Translations under genes and position numbers: made by a program
Shown here: positions 1 through 8,705 of the stretch, piece by piece
Layout: each line of letters opens with the position of its first letter
Numbering within the stretch: position 1 is the stretch's first letter
Assembly: GCA_017792465.1 (NCBI GenBank)
Contig: CP051234.1
Span: forward strand, 994,606-1,058,605
From: Filomicrobium sp.
Lineage (GTDB): Bacteria; Pseudomonadota; Alphaproteobacteria; Rhizobiales; Hyphomicrobiaceae
Length of the DNA: 64,000 bases
Reading direction: 5' to 3'
Notes under the pieces: generated by a model
Seen by the model: only the letters and a program-made list of their open reading frames with translations
What the model was told of the DNA's origin: nothing
The model's database searches: none

Positions 1-986
1 GTTGTCGGAGGTTCGTCGCTTGCGGACGCGAACATCACCGGGGGCATCGACCCGTTGCGCCGTTTGCCTGCAATCGTGATTTCGGAGATGCCGTCAGCCG
101 ACGTTTGCGCCTCGACTTTGGGATCGGCGACAAGGCTCAACATGCCGTCCATCGCGTTCTGAAAAATTCCAACGAGCCAGTCTTCGGCCATCCCGGCCGT
201 TGCCGATTGCAGGCTCGTGGGTGCTGAAGGTGCAACGCCCGCATCGCTTTTCAATTTGCCGCTGGCCGCACTCCAAGCGCTCGCAATATTGGCCGATCCG
301 CCATCTTGCTGTGGGGGCTGGGGAAGCGAGGCCAGCTCAGAAACGATATTGCGGAGAAAGAGCGTCTCGAGTTCAGCCTGCTTCCAAAGATCCAGCGCTT
401 GCGGGTTGGTGCCTGCGGACGTCTGCGGCAGGCGCCCAACGTCTTCTCCATAGCGGCACGCTGACCAGTCTGCGTGCGGGAACGACTTCAATGCCGTGCA
501 AGCGACGATCAGCGTGCGCAGCCGGTCGACGGCGGTGATGCTTTGCTGGACGCTCAGCTTCTCCTGCAGCAGCTCCGACCGCTCAATCTGCAGCTTGAAG
601 ATCTGCATTGCTGTATTCAAATCCAGACGCAACGCATCGATGTCCCACGGCTTGACGATGTAGCGCAGGACTTCGCCGCTATTGACCGATTCGATTGCGC
701 TTTCCAGATCGGAATACGCCGTTGTCACCAATCGCACGATTTGCGGATGGTTCTTGCGCAAGGCGCTCAGAAGCGACGCGCCCGTTCGCCCAGGCATGCG
801 CTGATCGCTGATAACGATCCCGACGTTCTCGGTTCCGCTGTTGACGAGAGATTCGGCAATGTCGGCACTTGGCGCAGTGAGAATTTTGAAATTGTCCTCG
901 AAGGACCGCTTAAAATATTTCAGCGCCTGCTCTTCGTCGTCGACGTAGAGGATAGCTGGCTCGTCAGCGCGTGGATTGTATGACAT
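1..986 (-). CDS. Response regulator, PhcR/PhcQ-like receiver with long C-terminal extension (3' end outside window)
   Basis: This frame is open from the ATG at 986 to the left edge (328 codons), so the protein is incomplete. Residues 10-125 form a receiver domain: acidic pair D16-D17, phospho-acceptor D61 in SDQRMPG, T88/T89 switch residues and K112 in YIVKPWD. A helical segment follows (about 125-165), then a low-complexity Pro/Ala/Ser stretch and a tail without a recognisable DNA-binding domain. The receiver (VDDEEQALKYF, TTAYSD) is of the kind found in phc-type quorum-sensing regulators, whose output is a degenerate kinase rather than a DNA-binding domain. Its first 23 bases overlap the end of the upstream sensor kinase, so the two are probably translationally coupled and act as partners. 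The identity of the C-terminal part is unknown because the gene is cut. Confidence 0.85.
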   Translation of the reverse strand, partial: MSYNPRADEPAILYVDDEEQALKYFKRSFEDNFKILTAPSADIAESLVNSGTENVGIVISDQRMPGRTGASLLSALRKNHPQIVRLVTTAYSDLESAIESVNSGEVLRYIVKPWDIDALRLDLNTAMQIFKLQIERSELLQEKLSVQQSITAVDRLRTLIVACTALKSFPHADWSACRYGEDVGRLPQTSAGTNPQALDLWKQAELETLFLRNIVSELASLPQPPQQDGGSANIASAWSAASGKLKSDAGVAPSAPTSLQSATAGMAEDWLVGIFQNAMDGMLSLVADPKVEAQTSADGISEITIAGKRRNGSMPPVMFASASDEPPT

Positions 987-3588
987 GGGAGCCTTCCTGG
1001 CCTATTTTTTCAGAGGGTGCGCGTGGAATATCGAAATTGAATGTTGAGCCGCGTCCAAGCTGGGTTTCGACGTCAATCTTGCCGCCGTGGCCTTCCACAA
1101 TCGAGTGCGAAACGCTGAGGCCGAGGCCCATTCCGCTGCCGACATCGTCGGTCGTAAAGAACGGATCGAAAATTCGCGGCAGGACTTCGGGTGAAATACC
1201 TGGTCCATTGTCTTCGACTGAAATGACGATCCTGTCTTCGTACGAGCGGGCGCGGACGAAGATAACCGGTTTTTCGGCTCGATCCATTTGCACAATACTC
1301 TTAGCAGCGTTCAAAATCAGATTGACGAGCACCTGGGTCAATTGCTGTTCGTTGCCCCAGCCGTACAGATCTTCGGAGACGTCGAGATTGAGTTCAAGAT
1401 CGCGCGTGGCGCTTGCTGTGAAGCGGCGCGCGTGGTTGAGCATCTTGGCAACTGAGAAGCGTTCGCGCAGATCCTGTGCCGACGGTTTGGCGAAGGCCCA
1501 AAGATCCTTGACGATCGACTGGACGCGGTTGACGCCTTCGCGCGCATCGTCGACGCACTCGCCAAGGTCCACATCGGATTTTACCGACTTGTTTTTCGCC
1601 GCATGTGCAAGCGCCATGTTGGCGTAGTTCAGCGGATTGTTGATCTCGTGCAGCAGGCCGGCCGCCATGGTGCCCAGCGCCGTCAGCTTTTCACGATGGA
1701 CAAGCTGCGCTTCGGCTTCCTGCAGGCGTTTCAACGCATCCGATAGCGCTTCGTTCTGCTCGCGCAGTTCGCTTTCCAACCGACTGACGGAATTGAGGTT
1801 CTTCAGCCTTGTCTTGATCTCAAGGTAGCTGAACGGCTTGACCAGAAAGTCGTCGGCGCCAGCCATTAAGGCAGAATACTTGGCATCGTCATCGGCCCGC
1901 GCCGTCAAAACGACGACCTTGAGTTTACTCAATGCGGGGTCAGCCTTGATTTTCTTGCAAAGCTCGATGCCATCAATTTCTGGCAGCATCAGATCCAAAA
2001 CGACGAGTTGGACGGCATGTGTCGTCAGGACATCGAGAGCGGCGCGGCCTTCCTTGGCCTGCAGCACGTTGAAATCGGTTTCGAGAACCGAGGCGAGGTA
2101 GCGCCGCATCTCCGGTTCATCATCAACGATCAGGATTGTCGACTTGTTCGTTGCGCGCTGTTCTGGACCGCTTGCGTTGTCGGAATCGCCAACAGCTCCT
2201 TCAAAGGCGGCATCCAGATAGGCGATTTCGGCTGCGCTCTTGTTGCCAACGTCTTCGCTTGGTTCGAGGCTCGACCCTGCCTCGGCATTGGTATTATGGA
2301 GCGGCAGACGAACCGTGAATTGAGTGCCGGAGTTCAACTCGGATTCGACGGAGATCTCGCCGCCGTGCTCGGCCAATGTTTCCTTGACCAGTGCCAATCC
2401 GATGCCGAGGCCCTGGTAGCGCCGCGTCGTAGAACTGTCGACTTGCTTGAAGCGGTCGAAGATCTTTTCCTTATCTTCCTTGGCAATACCGATGCCGGTA
2501 TCTTTCACGATGAGGATCGCCTCGCCGTCTTTGGCGCGCACCGAGACGTCGATGCGACCGCCTTCGCCGGTGAATTTCACGGCATTGCTGACCAGATTGA
2601 TGACGGCGCGTTCGAGGGAGTGCAGCCGGCCGGCAACTAAGATTTTTTCTCGTGGGATATCAGCGATGAGCTTCAACCCTTTGGCATTGGCGTAATGCCG
2701 GCTTTGTTCGCAGATGCTGTTGGCAAGCCCGGCAAGATCGACCGTTTGAAGATCGTCTGTCGGCTCGCTCAGCTCCATCTTCACGAGATTCAAGAGGTCA
2801 TTCACGAGCCGTTGCAGGCGCAGTGCCGACTTCTGGATTGTCGCCAGGGTTTTTCTCGTTGTCCCGGCCAGGCCGTCTGAGTTCAGGAGTTCCTGCAACG
2901 GTGCGAGGATCAGCGTCAAAGGCGTGCGCAATTCGTGACTGACGTTGGCGAAGAACTCCGACTTCATCTGATCGAGCGCCGACAATTCCTTGTTGGACAC
3001 TTCCAGCTGTTGGCGCAGTTCAAAATCGGCAAGCCGCCGCTTCCTGGCATAATAAACCGCGGTGATGCTGATGATTGCGGCTAAGGATAGGAAGTAGAAA
3101 TTATTGAACAGGATCGGAAAGTTCGTCGCGTCGATGCCTTGGTAGGCGCAGACGGCAAGATAGATGCCAAGCGTTCCAATCGAGATGCCGGCGGCGGCTG
3201 AGACCGTGAGTGGCAGCAAAATGCCAACGGCCAGGATCGAGAGCACCAATCCACCGTAATACGGAGAGACCGCGCCGCCCGTCCGGTAGATCATCAAGCA
3301 GATCATCAAAATGGCGACGCCAAGCCAGATGGTGATCAGCGTCGACGGAATACTCTTGGCGCGGCCAAGTTCATGGGCGGCGACCGTCAGCACGACGAAG
3401 ACATCGGCAAGAAAACGGTAGGCTGTGAACTCGTAGAAATATTCAGGGTAGACGAAAAAATCCAGGGACGCGCCGGCCGGTATCAAAGCAAGCATCAGCC
3501 ACGCACCAATGCGCGACTGGCGATATCGCAGCTCAAGTTCGGAAGCTTCGAAATCGCGGCTCACCGTATCTGGACCGGTTGCGCTCAA
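964..3588 (-). CDS. Membrane hybrid histidine kinase with two kinase modules flanking a receiver
   Basis: An 874-residue inner-membrane sensor. About six hydrophobic helices occupy residues 28-180, with no periplasmic domain of note. Kinase module 1 has its phospho-accepting H218 (SHELRTP), an N-box near 341 and the ATP-lid DTGIGI at 373-378. A receiver follows (D499-D500, phospho-acceptor D542, K594), then a coiled coil and a second kinase module with H657 (LHEINNP) and its own ATPase motifs (DNGPGI, GLGLSV). It starts at a TTG whose TTGA overlaps the stop of the methyltransferase gene, with GGGAG seven bases ahead. Context suggests it senses a signal linked to the upstream methyltransferase and phosphorylates the downstream response regulator. 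Two complete kinase cores in one chain are unusual. Confidence 0.88.
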   Translation of the reverse strand: MSATGPDTVSRDFEASELELRYRQSRIGAWLMLALIPAGASLDFFVYPEYFYEFTAYRFLADVFVVLTVAAHELGRAKSIPSTLITIWLGVAILMICLMIYRTGGAVSPYYGGLVLSILAVGILLPLTVSAAAGISIGTLGIYLAVCAYQGIDATNFPILFNNFYFLSLAAIISITAVYYARKRRLADFELRQQLEVSNKELSALDQMKSEFFANVSHELRTPLTLILAPLQELLNSDGLAGTTRKTLATIQKSALRLQRLVNDLLNLVKMELSEPTDDLQTVDLAGLANSICEQSRHYANAKGLKLIADIPREKILVAGRLHSLERAVINLVSNAVKFTGEGGRIDVSVRAKDGEAILIVKDTGIGIAKEDKEKIFDRFKQVDSSTTRRYQGLGIGLALVKETLAEHGGEISVESELNSGTQFTVRLPLHNTNAEAGSSLEPSEDVGNKSAAEIAYLDAAFEGAVGDSDNASGPEQRATNKSTILIVDDEPEMRRYLASVLETDFNVLQAKEGRAALDVLTTHAVQLVVLDLMLPEIDGIELCKKIKADPALSKLKVVVLTARADDDAKYSALMAGADDFLVKPFSYLEIKTRLKNLNSVSRLESELREQNEALSDALKRLQEAEAQLVHREKLTALGTMAAGLLHEINNPLNYANMALAHAAKNKSVKSDVDLGECVDDAREGVNRVQSIVKDLWAFAKPSAQDLRERFSVAKMLNHARRFTASATRDLELNLDVSEDLYGWGNEQQLTQVLVNLILNAAKSIVQMDRAEKPVIFVRARSYEDRIVISVEDNGPGISPEVLPRIFDPFFTTDDVGSGMGLGLSVSHSIVEGHGGKIDVETQLGRGSTFNFDIPRAPSEKIGQEGSHVIQSTR

Positions 3589-4973
3589 TCTTCGTCTCCC
3601 ACACTGATGTCGACGAACACATTCATGTGCGTATCGTCGTCATAGACAAGCTTTGGATACTGTTCGGGCGACAGGTTGGCGAGGTCTTCCATGGTGCGAT
3701 GGATGAGGTGCCATTCGATGACATGCTCCATAATCCATCGGGTCGGATTGTCGGGGTGCACGTTGGTTGCGATGACGTGCCCACCCGGCTTGGTCCATTT
3801 ACAGAAGAGTTCCAGGAGCCGCTGGCAGACGCGGTCTGAGAGGTAATCGAAAAGGCCGGCGCAATAGACGAAGTCATAGGTCTGCTGATCGGCGTCGTCT
3901 TTTTCGGAAGAGGACTGCTTCAGGAGACTGTGAACCGATAACTGCTTGAATTCGATCTGCGGCCGCCGCGAGACCTCACGCATGGTATTTTCAATCGCCC
4001 CGCGCGCGTATTCGATGGTCTCCGCGTTGAAGTCGATCAGCGTGAACTGGCAGAACTCGCAGTAGGGCGAATTGCGAATGAAGCGGATGAGTTCGATCGC
4101 CGGGCCGCAGCCGACGTTCAAGATCTTGACCTTGCGCCCGGCCTGAGCCGCCTGCTCAGCGCACTTGTTCAATTCGCGCTCGATGATAATCAGGCGATTG
4201 CGGTGAGCCTTGACGAGGTCGATTTCGAGGTAGAAGTCGTTAACGAGGCGGGCGTATGTCGTAGGTCCAGCGCGCCGTCCCTCGACCATCATCTTCACCA
4301 TCATGTAGTCGCCGGCGTAACCCAGCGGCTTGACATACGAGCGATGGAAAAACGGTGCGCGCATCATGAGCGGGAGGAGATCGCGCTGCGCGAACTGGCG
4401 ATGTGCGATCAATTCGTCGCTGCCGACAGCTTTGGCTTCTTCTTCAAACCGGCTTTGCAGTTCGGAGACTTTCGGTAGCAGCGGGCCCCTTAGCTGCTGG
4501 AATACGTCGTCGCTGACGCTGGTCGTTTCGTGCTCGGCGCTGATGTCGACCTGGTCGAGCCATGGACTGAGCTGGGACAGCAAGGATTTCAAATCGCCGA
4601 CGGCCTGCTGATAACCGGGACGAATGCGCTTTTGCTCTTCCCAATCGGTGATGAATTGTTTGACTTCGCCTGACAGATCGTTGCTGCGGGCCAGCGCAAA
4701 GGTGAGGTCGTTCCAATTATCGACGAGGGTCGCTGAGACGACCAGCATCAGGCCGGTATTCACCAGGCTGCTGACCACGGCCTTGCCCTGATAGATCGGC
4801 GCTTCCGCATTGCGGATCGTGACGTCCTGCAGAACCTCGCTCAACTGCACAATCGAATATGGATTGTAGACCTCGAACGAGATCGACGTCCGGGACATGT
4901 GCAGCAGGGTACCCCTGGCAGACTGACCTTCACTGTTCTTAAAAGTCAGCAACCGTTCGATCGAATTGGCCAT
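3585..4973 (-). CDS. PhcB-like SAM-dependent methyltransferase with PilZ-like N-terminus
   Basis: A 462-residue cytoplasmic protein. Residues 1-90 look like a PilZ-type beta barrel, without the full RxxxR / DxSxxG cyclic-di-GMP signature. A helical linker follows, then the family block with YVKPLGYAGDY, and a class I methyltransferase fold with motif I (LNVGCGPA, about 287-295) and the motif II acid in FTLIDFN. The general type is the group often labelled 3-hydroxypalmitic acid methyl ester biosynthesis protein, after Ralstonia PhcB, which methylates a 3-hydroxy fatty acid to make a quorum signal. That function is inferred here, not shown. It is the first gene of a tight three-gene unit with the kinase and regulator. 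The start ATG has only a weak ribosome-binding site. Confidence 0.75.
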   Translation of the reverse strand: MANSIERLLTFKNSEGQSARGTLLHMSRTSISFEVYNPYSIVQLSEVLQDVTIRNAEAPIYQGKAVVSSLVNTGLMLVVSATLVDNWNDLTFALARSNDLSGEVKQFITDWEEQKRIRPGYQQAVGDLKSLLSQLSPWLDQVDISAEHETTSVSDDVFQQLRGPLLPKVSELQSRFEEEAKAVGSDELIAHRQFAQRDLLPLMMRAPFFHRSYVKPLGYAGDYMMVKMMVEGRRAGPTTYARLVNDFYLEIDLVKAHRNRLIIIERELNKCAEQAAQAGRKVKILNVGCGPAIELIRFIRNSPYCEFCQFTLIDFNAETIEYARGAIENTMREVSRRPQIEFKQLSVHSLLKQSSSEKDDADQQTYDFVYCAGLFDYLSDRVCQRLLELFCKWTKPGGHVIATNVHPDNPTRWIMEHVIEWHLIHRTMEDLANLSPEQYPKLVYDDDTHMNVFVDISVGDED

Positions 4974-5020
4974 GTTGAACTTGTACCTACGTGTCTGCCC
5001 CTTCGAGCGAGCCAGGTAAT

Positions 5021-5044
5021 TGACCTATCGACTGACCTATCGAC
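5021..5044. repeat. Perfect 12-bp tandem duplication upstream of the methyltransferase gene
   Basis: TGACCTATCGAC occurs twice head to tail (5021-5032 and 5033-5044) in the 116-bp gap between the GntR regulator and the methyltransferase. The position, about 50-70 bp ahead of the methyltransferase start, would suit a regulator site, but it could equally be a slippage duplication. Confidence 0.7.
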
Positions 5045-5089
5045 ATTGCAACGATGGGCGCGCGACTAGTCCTTGGATGTGGAGCGTCT

Positions 5090-5815
5090 CTAGTCCGGCG
5101 TTCTGCGCTGCAGTGCATAGGCGACGCCGTCGAGGTTGAGATACCTTTCGGAATACTCAACCGGGTCGTCTCCGAGAGAAAGTAGCCGCGCCACCTTCAG
5201 CACTTGTGTGCCTTCTGGAATCCTCAGGATCGAAGCGACTTCGTTGTTCGAAATGTCGGTTGAAATCCACTCCTCAGCGCGCAGTCGCTGCAGGGGGTCC
5301 ATCGCTTGATAGGCGTCTTCCAATTTTTCGTTGGAAAAAATATCTACGTGGCGGACTTCCTCATAAATCGGTTTTGGCAAGTATAGGCAATCGACGGCGC
5401 GCGACTTGTCATCGAAGACGATTCTGCGAACCATGACCGTCAGCATCTGACCTCTGGGAACACCCAGCTTGTCGGCGATCTTCTGTGGGGCCGGCTCTTC
5501 TTTCACGTCAATATCGTCGGCAGGCGGAATATCGGTGCCGTAATCGAGAACCGACAGGCGCGCCTGCGGCTGGGCTGCAATGATCTCTGTGCCGCGACCT
5601 CGGCTGCGGCGGATCATCTTGTCATCGGTCAGCATCGACAGCGCCTTGCGCATTGTCCCGACGCTGACATCATAAGACTGTGCCATATCCAGCTCGCTTG
5701 GCAGGATGGTCCCCACCCGCCAGCGGCCGTTGGCAATTTCAGAGCGGATCACCTGAGCAACCTGCGCGTAAAGTGGGCCTCGGTAAGCCGGTCGTGTCGC
5801 CCGTTCTTCAGTCAA
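5090..5815 (-). CDS. GntR-family transcriptional regulator, HutC/UTRA subfamily
   Basis: A 241-residue DNA-binding regulator. Residues 10-75 are a winged helix-turn-helix of GntR type (YAQVAQVIRSEI, LPSELDMAQSYDVS, GTMRKAL). Residues 95-235 form a UTRA ligand-binding domain of the HutC/FarR kind, with the characteristic VARLLSLGDDPVEYSERYL end. Such proteins repress or activate one nearby operon in response to a small metabolite; the ligand cannot be read from the sequence. The frame begins at a TTG with GAGG six bases ahead. A 17-bp perfect palindrome lies 13 bp upstream of the start and is a likely operator for autoregulation. Possible targets are the downstream methyltransferase/kinase unit (116 bp away, same strand) or genes elsewhere. 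Confidence 0.9.
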   Translation of the reverse strand: MTEERATRPAYRGPLYAQVAQVIRSEIANGRWRVGTILPSELDMAQSYDVSVGTMRKALSMLTDDKMIRRSRGRGTEIIAAQPQARLSVLDYGTDIPPADDIDVKEEPAPQKIADKLGVPRGQMLTVMVRRIVFDDKSRAVDCLYLPKPIYEEVRHVDIFSNEKLEDAYQAMDPLQRLRAEEWISTDISNNEVASILRIPEGTQVLKVARLLSLGDDPVEYSERYLNLDGVAYALQRRTPD

Positions 5816-5827
5816 TTTCCGCCTCGT

Positions 5828-5844
5828 AAATCAAAATTTGATTT
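5828..5844. promoter_or_regulatory. 17-bp perfect palindrome, candidate GntR operator
   Basis: AAATCAAAATTTGATTT is symmetric about its central base and ends 13 bp upstream of the gntR start. Further ATCAAT/ATTGAT half-sites lie at 5936-5941 and 5951-5956, nine bases apart. A repressor bound here would cover the ribosome-binding-site side of the gntR promoter region. The protein-DNA pairing is inferred from position only. Confidence 0.5.
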
Positions 5845-6536
5845 TTGGCCCATGGCTGCAACCCAAAACCGCAACTGGAGTTTGCATCTCCGAGATGATT
5901 TTTTGAGTTTCAAGCAGCGATCAATCCGCACCCTGATCAATGCGGACCAGATTGATTTGTACCCTATTGTTCCCGGCACGCTGTAGTTGGTCAAGAAAAC
6001 TTCAGCTGCATCGGTTATTTTCAACCATTCAAACTTACTTTTCAGGCACGCTTTGACAGCTCTAGTCTTGGCGCGTGCCGTTTCTGTCCAGATATTCGCA
6101 TGTTGTGATGCCGATCTTCGAGTGATTTCTGAGTTCGAGTAAGGGCTTGATTATGTTTTGGTTTGACGCGCACTGGCGGCTTCGCCATTGCGTCCGCCGC
6201 TTTGATTCCTGAGTAGACTTCGCCACTTTCGAAGCTCCAGAGAGGAAACAACCAGAAAATAAAGTGTCATTGAGTTTCAGCAATAAACTGCGGATTAGAG
6301 CGGTTGTATTTGCGTCGTGTTGACTGCTCAGCGTTCTTCATAAAATGGCAGGCGCATTCTGGATTTCTTCGATTCGAACTGGACGGATGCGTCATCGGGC
6401 GCACGTCGGCGAATGCGCCGAGCAGATCGCGCGACGACATCCTGACGTTTATGTCAAAACTTCCCACCGGGCATCTCGTTCCATTGCCGGTTGCCAAGCA
6501 ACCCGCCCGGCGATGCCGTGACAATGGTAGACTGCC
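5845..6536. other. Intergenic region, no convincing gene
   Basis: About 690 bases between gntR and cysK. It is more AT-rich than its neighbours, particularly 5845-6350. The short open frames here (60-85 codons) have no ribosome-binding sites, no coding-like composition and no recognisable motifs. The stretch probably carries the gntR promoter and its half-sites near 5936-5956; the remainder may be a decayed remnant. Confidence 0.6.
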
Positions 6537-6553
6537 GAACGCGGGGGGCGTTC
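6537..6553 (-). terminator. Short GC hairpin just after cysK, possible terminator
   Basis: GAACGC and GCGTTC pair around a five-base loop three bases beyond the cysK stop. No U-rich tail follows on the minus strand, so intrinsic termination would be weak. Confidence 0.3.
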
Positions 6554-6556
6554 TGT

Positions 6557-7633
6557 CTAAAGGCCGGCCATCTGATAGCCCGGCGTCGACTTCATCAGCG
6601 CGATTTCATCCTCGGTCATCACATCCTCGATGTTCTCGAAGAGTGGCGTCGAGAGATAGCGCTCTCCGGTATCCGGCAACATGGCCAGTATGACGGAGCC
6701 GGCTGGGGCCTTTTCGGCGATCTGCATGGCAATGGCAAAGGTCGCGCCACCGGACACGCCGGTCATGATGCCTTCGCGAGCCGCAAGCTTTTGCGACCAC
6801 TCCATCGCCACCGGCGGCGGGACCGGAATGAGTTCGTCAAAATACTTGTTGTCGATGGCTTCCTGCAGCACGAGGGGAATGAAATCAGGGGTCCAGCCCT
6901 GTATCGGGTGCGGCTGGAAGGCTGAGTGGCTGACCGCGGGCGAGCCGTCCGCATCGCGTTCCTGGGCGACGCCGCTGGCCACGAGCGCGGCATTGGCCGG
7001 TTCGCTGAGGACGATTTTGACTTCGGGGCGTTCCTTTTTGAGCGCCCGACCGACGCCTGTCACGGTGCCGCCGGTGCCGTAACCGGTGACGTAGTAATCC
7101 AGTCTCTTGCCGGCGAAATCGGCCAGGATTTCGCGGCCGGTGGTGTTCTCGTGGATCTTTGCGTTGTCGGCTGTCTCGAATTGGTGGGCGAGAAACCAAC
7201 CGTTCGCCAAGGCCAGCTCAACCGCCTTCTGGTACATGCCGAAGCCTTTCAGCTCCTTGGGCGTCAGCACGACCTTGGCCCCCAGGAAGCGCATCAGCTT
7301 GCGGCGTTCCACTGAAAAGCTCTCGGCCATCGTCACGACCAGGGGATAGCCCTTGGCCGCGCAGACCATTGCAAGTCCGATCCCGGTGTTGCCGCTCGTC
7401 GCCTCGACGACGGTCTGTCCCGGTTTCAGGTCTCCGCGCTTTTCGGCCTCTTCGATAATGCTGATGGCGAGGCGGTCCTTGACGGAGGCAGCCGGATTGA
7501 AAAACTCAGCCTTGACGTAGACCTCCACGTTCGCGGGGGCGAGGTTGTTTACCCGGACACATGGCGTGTTGCCGATGGTCTCAACGACACTTTCAAAAAG
7601 CTTGCCTTGTCCGCTGGTCGATCTGGAACTCAT
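6557..7633 (-). CDS. cysK: Cysteine synthase (O-acetylserine sulfhydrylase)
   Basis: A 358-residue PLP enzyme that makes L-cysteine from O-acetylserine and sulfide in the cytoplasm. The PLP lysine is K52 in ASVKDR; the substrate loop TSGNTG is at 79-84; the phosphate-binding glycine loop (GTGGTVTG) lies near 185-192. The C-terminus ([10 protein letters not shown]) is typical of CysK. The chain is somewhat longer than E. coli CysK (about 320), with an insert near 220-255 and a C-terminal extension. The start ATG has GAGG eight bases ahead. No serine acetyltransferase gene is adjacent. A cystathionine beta-synthase-like role is possible but less likely, since there are no extra domains. Confidence 0.93.
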   Translation of the reverse strand: MSSRSTSGQGKLFESVVETIGNTPCVRVNNLAPANVEVYVKAEFFNPAASVKDRLAISIIEEAEKRGDLKPGQTVVEATSGNTGIGLAMVCAAKGYPLVVTMAESFSVERRKLMRFLGAKVVLTPKELKGFGMYQKAVELALANGWFLAHQFETADNAKIHENTTGREILADFAGKRLDYYVTGYGTGGTVTGVGRALKKERPEVKIVLSEPANAALVASGVAQERDADGSPAVSHSAFQPHPIQGWTPDFIPLVLQEAIDNKYFDELIPVPPPVAMEWSQKLAAREGIMTGVSGGATFAIAMQIAEKAPAGSVILAMLPDTGERYLSTPLFENIEDVMTEDEIALMKSTPGYQMAGL

Positions 7634-7829
7634 TGCGCTGTCCTCGTCACCTGATCACCCGTCGGCTCATCCCTGTGGTGCGGTGCCCGGCGGATTTTTG
7701 AATACATAAAACTGCTTGCCGCGCTGAATAATATAAATGTTCGGCAAAGCCTCTTAAAAGCCTATAGCTCATCCCGGTGCAGCATTAAAGCGATAGCGGT
7801 TGGGCCAATAGGAGCGAAAACCCTAGTCG

Positions 7830-8663
7830 TCAGCTCAGGATCAGGATGCCGGCCAGCATCAAAAATCCCCAGACGAGGCGCTGTAGAAGTCGCGGTTCCT
7901 TTAAGAAGATTGATGCCAAAAGGATCGAAACGGGGATCGAAAACTGTCGTGTGGCGCTGACCTCGGCGGCATCGCCGCCAAGGCCGAAAGCGATCAGGAT
8001 CAGGAGATAGGAAAGATAGGAGGTCGCCGCGGCTATCAGCAATCGCGGCCAGTCGTCCGCCCAGCTCGCCAGAAGGCTTGTTGCTACCGGCTCATTCTGG
8101 CGCCCGACGATCAACGCTCCGATTGCAAGTTCAAGTGAAACGAGAATGTAGACCCAGAACAAAAAGGCTGAGGGCATCGCCGTTGTCATCGCGTGGGCAT
8201 CGGCGATCGAATAAAGCGCTGAGCCCAGCATCGCGATCAGGGCGACGGCCATTGCCTGTCCATCGCCGAAGAAGCGGTTGGGCGTGCGCTGTAAAAAGAG
8301 CGCCCCGACCATGATCAAAAGGATGCCGATGAGATCGAGAAGCGGGTAGCTCTTGTCCAATACGAGCCAGCTGATCACGACGATGGCTGCAGGGGAGGAA
8401 CGAATGATCGGATAATAAACCGATAGCTCTCCGCGGCGCATCGCCAAAAGTGTGCCCATATAGTAGGCGCCCAGGCCGAGTGCCGAGAGGATCGCCGGCA
8501 GCACGGCCGCCGAGGGCAACAGGAGCGGCGTTCCCGAAGCAACCGCCTGTATCCCGGCGATCACGATCCAAACCAGGCAGACGCCAAGATAGGCGGAGAA
8601 GTGGTGCGACGCCCTTTTCAGCAACAAATCCCGCAAGGGATGAATCACTGCGGACGACAGCAC
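7830..8663 (-). CDS. EamA/DMT-superfamily permease
   Basis: A polytopic inner-membrane protein (277 residues from the GTG at 8663) with about nine or ten hydrophobic helices in the two-repeat EamA arrangement. It ends in a basic-poor helix typical of drug/metabolite transporters. The substrate is unknown. The GTG start has no ribosome-binding site and would cut the first helix short. A strong AAAGGAGG lies upstream, placed five bases before an in-frame ATC at 8687, which would restore eight residues (IDRAVLLL) to helix 1. The true start may therefore be 8687. The gene follows pit with only a small gap and may be co-transcribed with it. Confidence 0.85.
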   Translation of the reverse strand: MLSSAVIHPLRDLLLKRASHHFSAYLGVCLVWIVIAGIQAVASGTPLLLPSAAVLPAILSALGLGAYYMGTLLAMRRGELSVYYPIIRSSPAAIVVISWLVLDKSYPLLDLIGILLIMVGALFLQRTPNRFFGDGQAMAVALIAMLGSALYSIADAHAMTTAMPSAFLFWVYILVSLELAIGALIVGRQNEPVATSLLASWADDWPRLLIAAATSYLSYLLILIAFGLGGDAAEVSATRQFSIPVSILLASIFLKEPRLLQRLVWGFLMLAGILILS

Positions 8664-8692
8664 GAGAAGGAGAACTGCGCGATCGATTGCAG

Positions 8693-8700
8693 CCTCCTTT
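8693..8700 (-). promoter_or_regulatory. Strong Shine-Dalgarno ahead of the EamA gene, no canonical start at the right distance
   Basis: AAAGGAGG on the minus strand lies directly after the pit stop codon. The in-frame codon at the optimal distance is ATC (8687-8685), not ATG, GTG or TTG. The nearest in-frame canonical start is the GTG at 8663, about 29 bases away. Confidence 0.6.
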
Positions 8701-8705
8701 GGTCG

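Noticed and set aside
5812-6024. 70-codon minus-strand frame upstream of gntR
   Set aside because: It spans the palindrome and the probable promoter, and shows no coding signal.
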